Source of the DNA: Devosia equisanguinis
Lineage (GTDB): Bacteria > Pseudomonadota > Alphaproteobacteria > Rhizobiales > Devosiaceae
Length of the DNA stretch: 64,000 nucleotides
Direction of reading: 5' to 3'
NCBI RefSeq assembly: GCF_900631955.1
Contig: NZ_UZWD01000022.1
Location: 1-64,000, forward strand
Part shown: piece after piece, positions 34,729-42,492 of the stretch
Layout: the number at the start of each line of letters is the position of its first letter
Numbering within the stretch: the stretch's first letter is position 1
Translations under genes and position numbers: made by a program
Notes under the pieces: generated by a model
Told to the model about the DNA's origin: nothing
Seen by the model: only the letters and a program-made list of their open reading frames with translations
The model's database searches: none

Positions 34729-35175
34729 TTGAGCCGGAACCCTTCCGAACCGACGCTCGAAGAGGCCTGCGTGCAGCGCGGCATGCGCATGACCGATCAG
34801 CGCCGCGTCATTGCCCGGGTGATCGAGGACAGCTCCGATCACCCCGACGTCGAAGAACTCTATCGACGTGCTTCCAGCATCGATGCGCGCATTTCGCTGT
34901 CGACCGTCTATCGCACGGTCAACCTCTTCGAAGAGGCAGGGCTGATCACCAAGCACGATTTCAAGGATGGTCGCGCGCGGTTCGAACTGATCCCCGACGA
35001 GCACCACGACCACCTCATCGATATCCGCACCGGCAAGGTCATCGAGTTCCGCAATGAGGAGATCGAGGCCATCCAGGAGCTGATTGCCAAGCGACTGGGC
35101 TATCGGCTGATCGATCATCGCCTCGAACTCTATGCCGTGCCCCTCAACGAACCGTCGAGTCCCAAGGCCGACTAA
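34729..35175 (+). CDS. fur: Fur-family metal regulator (rhizobial Fur/Mur)
   Basis: A 148-residue regulator starting at TTG 34729, with AAGGAG seven bases upstream; the in-frame longer form overlaps rimI. The winged helix is present (MRMTDQRRVIARVI; SLSTVYRTVNLFEEAGLI) and the regulatory metal site is DEHHDHLIDIRTGKVIEF. The CxxC pairs of classical zinc-bound Fur are absent, as in rhizobial Mur, which responds to manganese and represses Mn uptake. Together with rirA this supports the rhizobial scheme in which RirA handles iron and Fur/Mur handles manganese. It follows rimI by 34 bases and precedes plsC by 4. Confidence 0.92.
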   Translation: MSRNPSEPTLEEACVQRGMRMTDQRRVIARVIEDSSDHPDVEELYRRASSIDARISLSTVYRTVNLFEEAGLITKHDFKDGRARFELIPDEHHDHLIDIRTGKVIEFRNEEIEAIQELIAKRLGYRLIDHRLELYAVPLNEPSSPKAD

Positions 35176-35179
35176 GCCG

Positions 35180-35998
35180 ATGCTGTTTCGCTCGCTGTTT
35201 TTCATCTTCGTCCTCGTGCCGTTCCTGATCGTGGTAATCCCGCTTCAGGCATTGATCGTGGCGCTGCGGCTCCCTTTCTGGCCGATATTGCCGCGCCTCT
35301 TTCATAAGCTGGGCTGCACGTTCCTCGGCCTGCGTGTGACGCTCCTCGGCGAACCCTCAACCGGGCGCCCCACGCTGCTGGTCTCCAACCACATCTCCTG
35401 GACCGACATCGTGGCCATCGGCTCGGTGGCCGATGTCACTTTCGTGGCCAAGCGCGAAGTCGGCGACTGGCCCTTTGTCGGCCTGATGGCCAATCTGCAA
35501 AAGACCATCTATGTCGATCGCACGCGCCGCACCGATGCCGGGCGTACCGCCCAGGCCATGGGTGCGCATATGGCCAGCGGCAATGCGGTGCTGCTGTTTG
35601 CCGAGGGGCAGTCCGATATCGGCACCCACGTCCTGCCATTCCGCTCGGCGCTGGTCGGCGCTGCTCAGCACGCCATGATCGAGGCCGGTGCCACCGATGT
35701 GCTGATCCAGCCGCTCACCATTGCCTATACCAGGCTGCAGGGCCTGCCAGTCAGCCGCAATGAGCGTTCGCTGATCGCCTGGATCAAGTCGAAATCCGTC
35801 GGGCAGAATATCAGCGAAATCCTGGGGGGCCCGGTCAAGGACGTCACCGTTGCCTTCGGCACGCCGATGCCGCTTACCGCCGGCAGCGACCGCAAGGCCG
35901 TGACCAAGGCGGCGGAACAGCAGGTGCGCGCCATGCTTGTCGCCCTCAACCGCACCGGCACCCTGCCCGCGCCGACGGCACAATCGGAGCAAGTTTAG
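35180..35998 (+). CDS. plsC: 1-acyl-sn-glycerol-3-phosphate acyltransferase
   Basis: Start at ATG 35180, four bases after fur. The 272-residue protein has an N-terminal membrane helix (about 5-30). Acyltransferase block I is NHISWTD near residue 72 (the NH-x4-D motif), and block III is FAEGQSDIG near 142, where a typical enzyme has FPEG. The family makes phosphatidic acid by acylating lysophosphatidate; relatives such as OlsA acylate ornithine lipids, so that alternative is open. In many rhizobia miaB follows plsC in this cluster. Here it does not. Confidence 0.9.
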   Translation: MLFRSLFFIFVLVPFLIVVIPLQALIVALRLPFWPILPRLFHKLGCTFLGLRVTLLGEPSTGRPTLLVSNHISWTDIVAIGSVADVTFVAKREVGDWPFVGLMANLQKTIYVDRTRRTDAGRTAQAMGAHMASGNAVLLFAEGQSDIGTHVLPFRSALVGAAQHAMIEAGATDVLIQPLTIAYTRLQGLPVSRNERSLIAWIKSKSVGQNISEILGGPVKDVTVAFGTPMPLTAGSDRKAVTKAAEQQVRAMLVALNRTGTLPAPTAQSEQV

Positions 35999-36078
35999 CG
36001 GTTAAGCCTAACAGGCGACTTCGCTTTGCCGTTAACGGTTCATTATCTATGTGTGGCTCCATCGCAATGGAGCGCAAC

Positions 36079-36324
36079 ATGACTTTTCAGCTCGTCATCA
36101 TCTGGGCGTTGGTGATCTCGGTCACGGCCTGGTTCTTCCGCGACGAACGCCAACGCGCGGCCCGGCGCCTCGAAGAACGCGCGGCCCATTTCGCCTCCGC
36201 TCCGGCCTATCGCTATCACGCCCCGGTGGCGCAGACGACGTCCCCAGAGATGACCCGCCGCACCGCCGGCCTTTCGGACACCCAACGCCGCTATTTCGAG
36301 GAACTGGCCCGCCAGGGCCAATAG
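36079..36324 (+). CDS. Small single-helix membrane protein, function unknown
   Basis: 81 residues from ATG 36079, with GGAG six bases upstream. An N-terminal hydrophobic helix (MTFQLVIIWALVISVTAWFF) is followed by a basic, probably helical region (RDERQRAARRLEERAA) and a polar tail ending in a conserved-looking RRYFEELARQGQ. The membrane helix and ribosome-binding site make it more credible than the antisense frame covering the same bases. No family recognised. Confidence 0.6.
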   Translation: MTFQLVIIWALVISVTAWFFRDERQRAARRLEERAAHFASAPAYRYHAPVAQTTSPEMTRRTAGLSDTQRRYFEELARQGQ

Positions 36325-36331
36325 GCAAGGC

Positions 36332-36595
36332 TCAGGCCTCGTCTTGAGGTGGCGCCAGCCGCTGCTTCAGTCGCCCAACGATATCGGCAGCCTTGACCAA
36401 TAGCGCCAGGTCGACATCCTCATCGGTCATTGCTGCATTGCGGTCGGTCCACACCGGGACGAGTATTTCATGCTGCTGGTCGCGGCCATCTATGGTTTCG
36501 CTCAGCACCGCCCTGACTTTTCCAGTGATCCGATCCGAGAGGCTGGGGTGGGCATGGCGTTCAGCCACGGCAATATCGATGAGTTCAATAGGCAT
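36332..36595 (-). CDS. Small cytoplasmic protein, function unknown
   Basis: 87 residues from ATG 36595 (GGAG six bases upstream); a longer frame to 36646 lacks such a site. Sequence MPIELIDIAVAERHAHPSL then a region with many charges and an ending VGRLKQRLAPPQDEA. It has no signal or membrane helix. Convergent with the small membrane-protein gene, with seven bases between the stops. I do not recognise it. Confidence 0.6.
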   Translation of the reverse strand: MPIELIDIAVAERHAHPSLSDRITGKVRAVLSETIDGRDQQHEILVPVWTDRNAAMTDEDVDLALLVKAADIVGRLKQRLAPPQDEA

Positions 36596-36808
36596 ACTTG
36601 GCTCCAGTGGAGCCCCCAATGGACACAGTGGTCCGCGGAAGTTCACGGGTCGTTAACCCGCGACACCGCCAGAGGGTTCTCCACAGGCGAAAACAAAAGA
36701 CAAATCAGCCCGCCCGTTTGAGCCGGCAAGGCGGGCGAAATGAGGCGCCAATCAGACTTTCCACGATCTTGGGTGCGACGAGACGCAAAAAGTCTGCCGG
36801 CTTCACCT

Positions 36809-36833
36809 GAAAAAAGCAGGGCGCAACGCCCTG
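36809..36833 (-). terminator. Terminator after pncB
   Basis: Minus strand: cagggcg-ttg-cgccctg (36833-36817) followed by cttttttc, 18 bases past the pncB stop. Confidence 0.85.
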
Positions 36834-36851
36834 TCGCAGCGGCAGAACACT

Positions 36852-38159
36852 CTACACCCGGACGGCGTGCTCCACCCGTCCATTGTCGCCGAACACCCTG
36901 ATATAGCGCTCGATTTCGGACGTGTCGCCGGTGGCCTTCGCTGGATTGTCCGAGAGCTTTACCGCCGGGCGACCATTGGCCTCACTGACCTTGGCGACAA
37001 TGGAAATCGGCTTGAGGCCCGGATTGGGGCCAGGCGCACAATCCTCGAAATCATTGGTCAGATTGGTGCCCCAGCCGAAACTCATCCGCACCTTGCCGTC
37101 GAAATGCAGATAGGCTTCCTCGATCATGTCGACGTCGAGCCCATCGGAAAAGATCAGCAGCTTCTCCTGCGGATCGCGACCGCGCGCCCGCCAGAAATCG
37201 ATGATCTTTTCGCCGCCCTCGATGGCCGGCGCGCTGTCCGGACGGAAGCCGGTCCAGTCGGCGACCCAGTCCGGCGCGTCGCGCAGGAAGGCATCCGTGC
37301 CGAAGGCGTCGGGCAGCACGATCAGGAGATTGCCACCATAATAGCTCTTCCAGTCCTGCAATACGCGGTAGGGCGCTTCGCGCAGCTCCTCGTCTGACCG
37401 CGCCAGCGCCGCCAACACCATCGGCAGCTCATGGGCATTCGTACCCAAGGCCTCCAGATCGGTATCCATGGCCAGCTTGACATTGGACGTGCCGGTGAAG
37501 TTCTCGCCGATCCCTTCCTTCAGAGCCTCGACGCACCAGCGTTGCCAGAGGAAGGAATGCCGCCGCCGTGTTCCGAAATCGGAAATCTTGAGGTCAGGCA
37601 GCTTTTGCAGCCTTTCCACCTTCTCCCACATCTTGGCCTTGGCGCGCGCATAGAGCACGTCGAGCGCGAAGGGACCGTAATGCTTGAGGGCCGCGCGCGA
37701 ACGCAACTCGTTGATGATCGCGAGCGCCGGAATTTCCCACATCGTCGTTTCCACCCAGAGTCCGGGGAATTCGAGGATGAACTGCCCGTCGCGCTTTTCC
37801 AGCCGGTATTCGGGCAGTTGGAAATTCTCCAGCCAGCGCAGGAAGCCTGGCTGGAAGATCTGCTTGGAGCCGTAGAAGGTGTTGCCGGCCAGCCAGATCA
37901 TTTCCTTTTTCGAAAAGCGCAGGCTGCGACAATGGTCGAGCTGGGCCCGCAATTCGTCGATATCGATCTCCTCGGCCAGTCGCACAGATTTGGTGCGATT
38001 GATCAGGCTGAACGTCGCTTCGACCTTGGGATAGAGCCCCCAGATCATCTGCAACATCAGCAGTTTGTAAAAATCGGTGTCGAGCAGGCTCCGCACGATC
38101 GGGTCGAGCTTGAAGGTATGGTTGTAAACCCGCCGCGCAATATCAGTATAAGTCGCCAT
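36852..38159 (-). CDS. pncB: Nicotinate phosphoribosyltransferase
   Basis: PncB joins nicotinate to PRPP, with ATP hydrolysis, to make nicotinate mononucleotide in NAD salvage. Start at ATG 38159 (GGGGA five bases upstream). The 435 residues show the family opening [16 protein letters not shown] near 27, the [12 protein letters not shown] segment near 203 with the phosphorylated-His region, GTSNVKLA near 230, and DGLDVDMI near 345. Its length matches the proteobacterial type. It has its own terminator and no obvious operon partner. Confidence 0.96.
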   Translation of the reverse strand: MATYTDIARRVYNHTFKLDPIVRSLLDTDFYKLLMLQMIWGLYPKVEATFSLINRTKSVRLAEEIDIDELRAQLDHCRSLRFSKKEMIWLAGNTFYGSKQIFQPGFLRWLENFQLPEYRLEKRDGQFILEFPGLWVETTMWEIPALAIINELRSRAALKHYGPFALDVLYARAKAKMWEKVERLQKLPDLKISDFGTRRRHSFLWQRWCVEALKEGIGENFTGTSNVKLAMDTDLEALGTNAHELPMVLAALARSDEELREAPYRVLQDWKSYYGGNLLIVLPDAFGTDAFLRDAPDWVADWTGFRPDSAPAIEGGEKIIDFWRARGRDPQEKLLIFSDGLDVDMIEEAYLHFDGKVRMSFGWGTNLTNDFEDCAPGPNPGLKPISIVAKVSEANGRPAVKLSDNPAKATGDTSEIERYIRVFGDNGRVEHAVRV

Positions 38160-38225
38160 TGCAATCCCCACGTCGCCCCGAGGTTGTAGCGCGCGCCGCC
38201 GCGCAAAGGAAAGCCGCCCCGCGCC

Positions 38226-39371
38226 TCAGGCGTCCAGTTGAAAGCGCTCGAAGCGAGTAAGTTCGCTATCGATGGCAATCCTGGTCTCCTGCCCGACCTC
38301 TTCGAGCCAGCTCCATTTCTGCACCAGCACCTTGCCCGCCTGCCGATCGGTCTTGAGATCAATTGCGGCAACGACGCGATCATCGACCACGACCGGCAGG
38401 GCGAAATAGCCATAGCGGCGCTTGGCCGCCGGCACATAGGCCTCGAAGATGTGGTCGTAGTCGAAGAACTGCTTGAGACGCTTGCGCTGGATAATAAGCG
38501 GATCGAAAGGCGAGAGGATGTGCACGCGCCCGCTCGCCTGCAGCGACGGCGCCTCGAGCGCCGCTGGCGTGGTCCAGTGCGACACGGTCTCGACACCGTC
38601 CAGCGACACTGCCACCAATTGCCGCCGTTTCACCCGGGCCTCAATGACCTCGCGCACTGCCGTCTTGGCGCGGGCATTGAGATGACAGATGGAATCAAGA
38701 CTGACGACGCCCTGACTGCGCAGCGCCCGATCAAGCAGATAGTTTGTCACCTGCCGCTCGGTGGCCGCCTTGGGGATGGTCTCCCAGCCGAAATGCCGCT
38801 CCACCAGGTCATAGGTCTTGAGCATGCCGTCGCGCCCCGAGATCGCCACCAGACCCTGATAGAACATCAGTTGCAGCACGCGCTTGGAGGGTTTGCGGCT
38901 GGCCCAGAGATGGGTCTTGTCGACCAGCTCGTCATCGTCGATATCGCGGATGGAAAGCGGCCCCTGTTCGCGCAGGCGCTTCTTCATCGCCGCAACCTCC
39001 GTCTTGGTCACCGAACCGAACCAGGCGCTCGGATTGGTGCGATAGGCCTTCATCGCCGGCACGAAGAACGGCAAATCCTCGACCGGCACGTAGCTCAGCG
39101 CATGCGTCCAATATTCGAAGATCGACTTTTCCGCCGATTGCAGCTGGCCCAGATCGGCGCGCGCATAGTCGGGAATGCGGGAAAACAGGATATGGTGGTG
39201 ACACCGTTCGATGACGTTGATGGTGTCGATCTGCACATAGCCCAGATGGGCGATGGCCTTAAGCGTCGCCTGCGGACCCGCACCGAAGGGCGCAGCCTCG
39301 TCCAGCCTTTGCGCACGCAACCAGAGCGCACGGGCCGCAGCTTTCGACAAAACAGGCGCAGGCTTTGCCAC
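38226..39371 (-). CDS. Winged-helix DNA glycosylase, AlkX/YcaQ family (HTH_42)
   Basis: Start chosen at GTG 39371 (AAGGGGA six bases upstream), because the frame further upstream crosses the infC terminator. The 381-residue protein contains the family's catalytic Q-x-D motif as YVQIDTINVIERCHHHILFSR near residues 41-61, and the C-terminal block AYVPAAKRRYGYFALPV near 313. Family members (E. coli YcaQ/AlkX, Streptomyces AlkZ) unhook interstrand crosslinks or remove bulky N7-alkylguanine adducts. E. coli YcaQ-type proteins have Q-x-D and AlkZ has Q-x-Q, so this one is YcaQ-like. It lies downstream of infC but separated by a terminator. Confidence 0.87.
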   Translation of the reverse strand: MAKPAPVLSKAAARALWLRAQRLDEAAPFGAGPQATLKAIAHLGYVQIDTINVIERCHHHILFSRIPDYARADLGQLQSAEKSIFEYWTHALSYVPVEDLPFFVPAMKAYRTNPSAWFGSVTKTEVAAMKKRLREQGPLSIRDIDDDELVDKTHLWASRKPSKRVLQLMFYQGLVAISGRDGMLKTYDLVERHFGWETIPKAATERQVTNYLLDRALRSQGVVSLDSICHLNARAKTAVREVIEARVKRRQLVAVSLDGVETVSHWTTPAALEAPSLQASGRVHILSPFDPLIIQRKRLKQFFDYDHIFEAYVPAAKRRYGYFALPVVVDDRVVAAIDLKTDRQAGKVLVQKWSWLEEVGQETRIAIDSELTRFERFQLDA

Positions 39372-39441
39372 ATTGATTCCCCTTGCAGATGCGAGAACAA
39401 TAGAGGAACGGCGCTGAGCCACCAACCCGGAAACAACCAAT

Positions 39442-39467
39442 AAAAAAGCGGGCCCGAAGACCCGCTC
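39442..39467 (-). terminator. Terminator of infC
   Basis: Minus strand: agcgggtc-ttcg-ggcccgct (one G-T pair) followed by tttttatt, 26-51 bases past the infC stop. Confidence 0.88.
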
Positions 39468-39492
39468 TTTCAAAATCTGAAAGCCTGGCGGC

Positions 39493-40029
39493 TCACTTGG
39501 GCGCCAGCACCATCACCATCTGGCGGCCTTCGGAGCGCGGCTGGCTCTCGACCTTGGCAATCGCCTCGGTCTGCTCCTTGACCTTGATCAGAAGCTGCAT
39601 GCCCAAATCCTGGTGGGCCATTTCGCGGCCACGGAAACGCATGGTGACCTTGACGCGGTCGCCTTCGTCCAGAAAACGCTGCACGGCCTTCATCTTGGTC
39701 TGGTAGTCATGGTCATCGATGTTCGGCCGCAGCTGAACTTCCTTGACCTCGATCACCTTCTGCTTCTTGCGCGCTTCGGCGGCCTTCTTCTGCGCCGCAT
39801 ATTTGTAACGCCCAAGATCGAGCATCTTGGCCACGGGCGGATTGGAATTGGCGGCGATCAGGACAAGATCAAGACCTTGTTCCTGCGCTTCGGCCAGCGC
39901 CTCGCGGGTGCGTACGATGCCCCGGTTTTCCCCTTCCGCATCGATCAGCTGAACGTCGGGGCTGGTAATATCCTCGTTGGCAAGCGGCCCATCTTTCTGG
40001 GGCGCCACGGGTCTCATGGGACGGCGAAT
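39493..40029 (-). CDS. infC: Translation initiation factor IF-3, with probable AUU start
   Basis: IF-3 binds the 30S subunit and checks the initiator tRNA and start codon. The first ATG in frame is at 40017, but four codons upstream there is an ATT (40029-40027) with AAGGA nine bases before it. The peptide then begins (M)RRPMRPVAPQKDGP, matching the MRRP... opening of rhizobial IF-3. AUU starts of infC are known from E. coli, where IF-3 represses its own translation by rejecting them. The 178-residue protein has both domains joined by the helix AAQKKAAEARKKQKV, and ends MVMVLAPK. rpmI and rplT, often next to infC, do not follow. Confidence 0.95.
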   Translation of the reverse strand: MRRPMRPVAPQKDGPLANEDITSPDVQLIDAEGENRGIVRTREALAEAQEQGLDLVLIAANSNPPVAKMLDLGRYKYAAQKKAAEARKKQKVIEVKEVQLRPNIDDHDYQTKMKAVQRFLDEGDRVKVTMRFRGREMAHQDLGMQLLIKVKEQTEAIAKVESQPRSEGRQMVMVLAPK

Positions 40030-40186
40030 GGCAAGCTTTCCTTATGCTATTGTGCCAGGGGGGTGAAATCGGCCCTAAAATCGTGGTAGCGGCAGCAGAA
40101 GTCAACTGGCGCAATCAGCGATTTTCTGAGGTCTTGCGCCCCTTATACCCTGTCTTGCTTCGCAAGGGAAATGTCACGCGCTCCTC

Positions 40187-40951
40187 ATGAGTTCCATCAA
40201 GCGATTTTCCATAGAATTGGGCAGTGGACCGGCGGCGCGCAGCATTGCCGTAGAACAACGCCCCGGCGCGACGCCTGGCCTCTTCTGGCTCAATGGCTTC
40301 CGCTCGGTCATGGGTGGCGCCAAGGCCAAGGCGCTCGATGCTCTGGGGGCGGAACGGAGTCTTGCCGTCACCCGCTTCGACTATTCCGGCCATGGGGCGT
40401 CGGGCGGCGCCTTCGATGACGGCACCATCAGCCGCTGGCTGGAAGAAGCAGAGGCCGTGTTCGCAACGACTGCGGGCCCGCAGATCGTCTGCGGTTCATC
40501 CATGGGCGGCTGGATCGCGCTACTCCTCGCCCGCCGGCAATTGGCGCGCGGCACCCCACTCAAGGGCCTGGTGCTGATCGCCCCGGCCGTGGACGCCACA
40601 TCGACCCTGATCCCTGCCCGCATGTCCGCAAAGCAGCAGGCCGATCTCGAGCAAGTGGGCTATTTTGACCGAGAGAGTGCCTATGGCGACGGCCCCTATC
40701 GCTACACCGCCGGACTGATCGCCGATGGCGCCAACCACAGCCTTTTCGGCAGCGTCATCGAAACCGGCTGTCCCATCCACATCCTGCAGGGCGGCAAGGA
40801 CCCGGACGTTCCGCCTGCCCATGCCGAAAAGCTCCTGACCCATCTGCTGCACGATCCTGCCACACTCACCCGCATCCCAGATGGCGACCACCGTCTGAGC
40901 CGAGAGGAAGACCTTGCAGTGTTGCGCAAAGCGGTCCTGGAGCTGGTCTAG
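40187..40951 (+). CDS. Alpha/beta hydrolase
   Basis: A 254-residue serine hydrolase starting at ATG 40187. The nucleophile elbow is CGSSMGGW (Ser105); the acid is probably the Asp in GGKDPDVPP (about 200) and the base the His in DGDHRLSRE (about 233). The fold opening PGLFWLNGFRS and DYSGHGAS resemble the ABHD10-like family of small acyl-protein or acyl-glucuronide esterases. It is divergent from infC. The substrate is unknown. Confidence 0.88.
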   Translation: MSSIKRFSIELGSGPAARSIAVEQRPGATPGLFWLNGFRSVMGGAKAKALDALGAERSLAVTRFDYSGHGASGGAFDDGTISRWLEEAEAVFATTAGPQIVCGSSMGGWIALLLARRQLARGTPLKGLVLIAPAVDATSTLIPARMSAKQQADLEQVGYFDRESAYGDGPYRYTAGLIADGANHSLFGSVIETGCPIHILQGGKDPDVPPAHAEKLLTHLLHDPATLTRIPDGDHRLSREEDLAVLRKAVLELV

Positions 40952-40966
40952 CAGCGCAATAGCGAC

Positions 40967-41620
40967 CTATTGCCTTATCGCCAGCTTGGTCTTCTGCTGC
41001 CCCGCTGCGTCAAAATTCTCTGGCGATAGCCAGCGCTCATATTCGGCGCGCAGTGCGGGCCATTCGCCATCCAGAATGGAGAACCATGCCGTGTCGCGGC
41101 TCTCGCCCTTGAGGATCATATCCTGGCGGAAAATGCCCTCGAACACGAAGCCGAAACGCGTCGCCGCAGCCTTGGACGGTTCGTTGCGGACATTGCATTT
41201 CCACTCGAACCGGCGATAGCCGAGATCATCGAAGGCGTGACGCGCAAACAGATACAGCGCTTCGGTGGCCATGCGGGTGCGTGACATTGGCAGGCCCCAA
41301 TAGACCCCGCCGATTTCGATCGAGCCATGTTCGGGACGAATACGCATCCAGGCCTGCTGGCCCACAGCCTTGCCGCTGGACTTGTCGACGATGGCCACGA
41401 ACCGGTCCGCCCCGGCATTGACCTGTTCGATTCGCGCCTTCATCTCGGCCAGGGATGCCGGGGCGTCGCTAAAAAGCCAGCGATAGCGCTCCGGCCCACC
41501 CGGCAGGCTCGAGACGGCATAAAGATCGGCGGCGTGCCGATCCTCGATGGGTTCCAGCCGCACATAGCGACCATCCAGCACGACGCGCTGGGGTGCTGAT
41601 TTGGCGGGCGTGAGGCTCAT
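40967..41620 (-). CDS. GNAT-family N-acetyltransferase (RimJ/RimL type)
   Basis: A 217-residue acetyltransferase with the RimJ/RimL-like layout: an N-terminal VRLEPIEDRHA segment, the strand GSIEIGGVYWGLPMSRTRMATEA, where Arg/Thr replace the usual glycine-rich loop, and the YRRFEWKCNVRNEPSKAAATRFGF motif near 150. The target is not predictable. Its ATG overlaps the TGA of the upstream SDR gene in ATGA fashion, making it the third gene of a queG-SDR-GNAT operon. Confidence 0.9.
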   Translation of the reverse strand: MSLTPAKSAPQRVVLDGRYVRLEPIEDRHAADLYAVSSLPGGPERYRWLFSDAPASLAEMKARIEQVNAGADRFVAIVDKSSGKAVGQQAWMRIRPEHGSIEIGGVYWGLPMSRTRMATEALYLFARHAFDDLGYRRFEWKCNVRNEPSKAAATRFGFVFEGIFRQDMILKGESRDTAWFSILDGEWPALRAEYERWLSPENFDAAGQQKTKLAIRQ

Positions 41621-42492
41621 TGTTCACTCTCCAGGATCTGGGCAAGGCCGGCGCGATAGTTGGGATAGAGCATTTCAATGCCCAGGGCCGTCTTGATGGC
41701 GCGGTTGGAAACCCGCTTATTGTCGCGGTAAAAGCTCTTCTGCATCGGCGTCATCTCCGCCGTCTCGAAGGGCAGGTCGGGCGGCACATCCATCCCGATC
41801 AAGTCGGCAGCATAGGCGATTACGTCCTGGGGCGGCGCCGGTTCGTCATCGGCCATGTTGAAAGTCCCAGCGAGGCGCTTCTGTGCTGCCAGCGTGGTGA
41901 CGCGGGCGATATCCTCGACATGAATGCGGTTGAATACCTGTCCCGGCTTTATGATCCGCCGCGCTGTTCGGTCTCGAAGCTTGTCGAAGCTCGAGCGGCC
42001 CGGACCATAAATCCCTGCCAAACGCAGGATGCAAAGCGGCACACCGCGTTCGGCGGCATAGTCACGCCACTGCTGCTCGGCCACGACACGATAATCCGAG
42101 CGCATATTGCGCGGCACCAGTTCAGCACTCTCGTCGATCCACGCGCCGCCAAAATCGCCATAGACCCCGACCGTCGAATAATAGCAGAGCCATTCCAGCG
42201 CGCTATCCGCATCGAGATCGGCGCGATGCTCGCGCAACACGGGATCGCCATCGGCATCGGGCGCGATGGAGAGCACCACATGACCAACCGTGCCGCCCCG
42301 CAATACCTCACTCACCTCACGCGAGGCCTGGGCGCCATCGAACACCAGCCCGGTGACCCCTTCCCCGGTCAGCGCTATGGCTTTTTCCGGTGTGCGTACC
42401 GTGCCGTAGATCGGCGCGAAACCGCCGGAAGCGCGCATGGCTCTGGCGCTGGCCTGCGAGGAAAAACCAAGGCCGAAAAACAAGGTCGCCAT
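41617..42492 (-). CDS. NAD(P)-binding SDR-like protein (YeeZ type)
   Basis: A 291-residue protein from ATG 42492, which overlaps the queG stop by one base (TGATG). The N-terminal Rossmann segment is altered (ATLFFGLGFSSQASARAM). Downstream features are YYSTVGVYGDFGGAWIDE with the SDR tyrosine-like position, LRLAGIYGPGRSSFD near 155, and NRIHVEDIARV near 190, all shared with YeeZ-like extended SDRs. The reaction is unknown. The conserved association with queG in rhizobia is my inference from memory of that locus. Confidence 0.87.
   Translation of the reverse strand: MATLFFGLGFSSQASARAMRASGGFAPIYGTVRTPEKAIALTGEGVTGLVFDGAQASREVSEVLRGGTVGHVVLSIAPDADGDPVLREHRADLDADSALEWLCYYSTVGVYGDFGGAWIDESAELVPRNMRSDYRVVAEQQWRDYAAERGVPLCILRLAGIYGPGRSSFDKLRDRTARRIIKPGQVFNRIHVEDIARVTTLAAQKRLAGTFNMADDEPAPPQDVIAYAADLIGMDVPPDLPFETAEMTPMQKSFYRDNKRVSNRAIKTALGIEMLYPNYRAGLAQILESEQ

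Noticed and set aside
36043-36321. Minus-strand 92-codon ORF opposite the small membrane-protein gene
   Set aside because: The plus strand has a ribosome-binding site, a typical membrane helix and a sensible tail; the minus frame has Arg/Gly/Glu-rich antisense composition.
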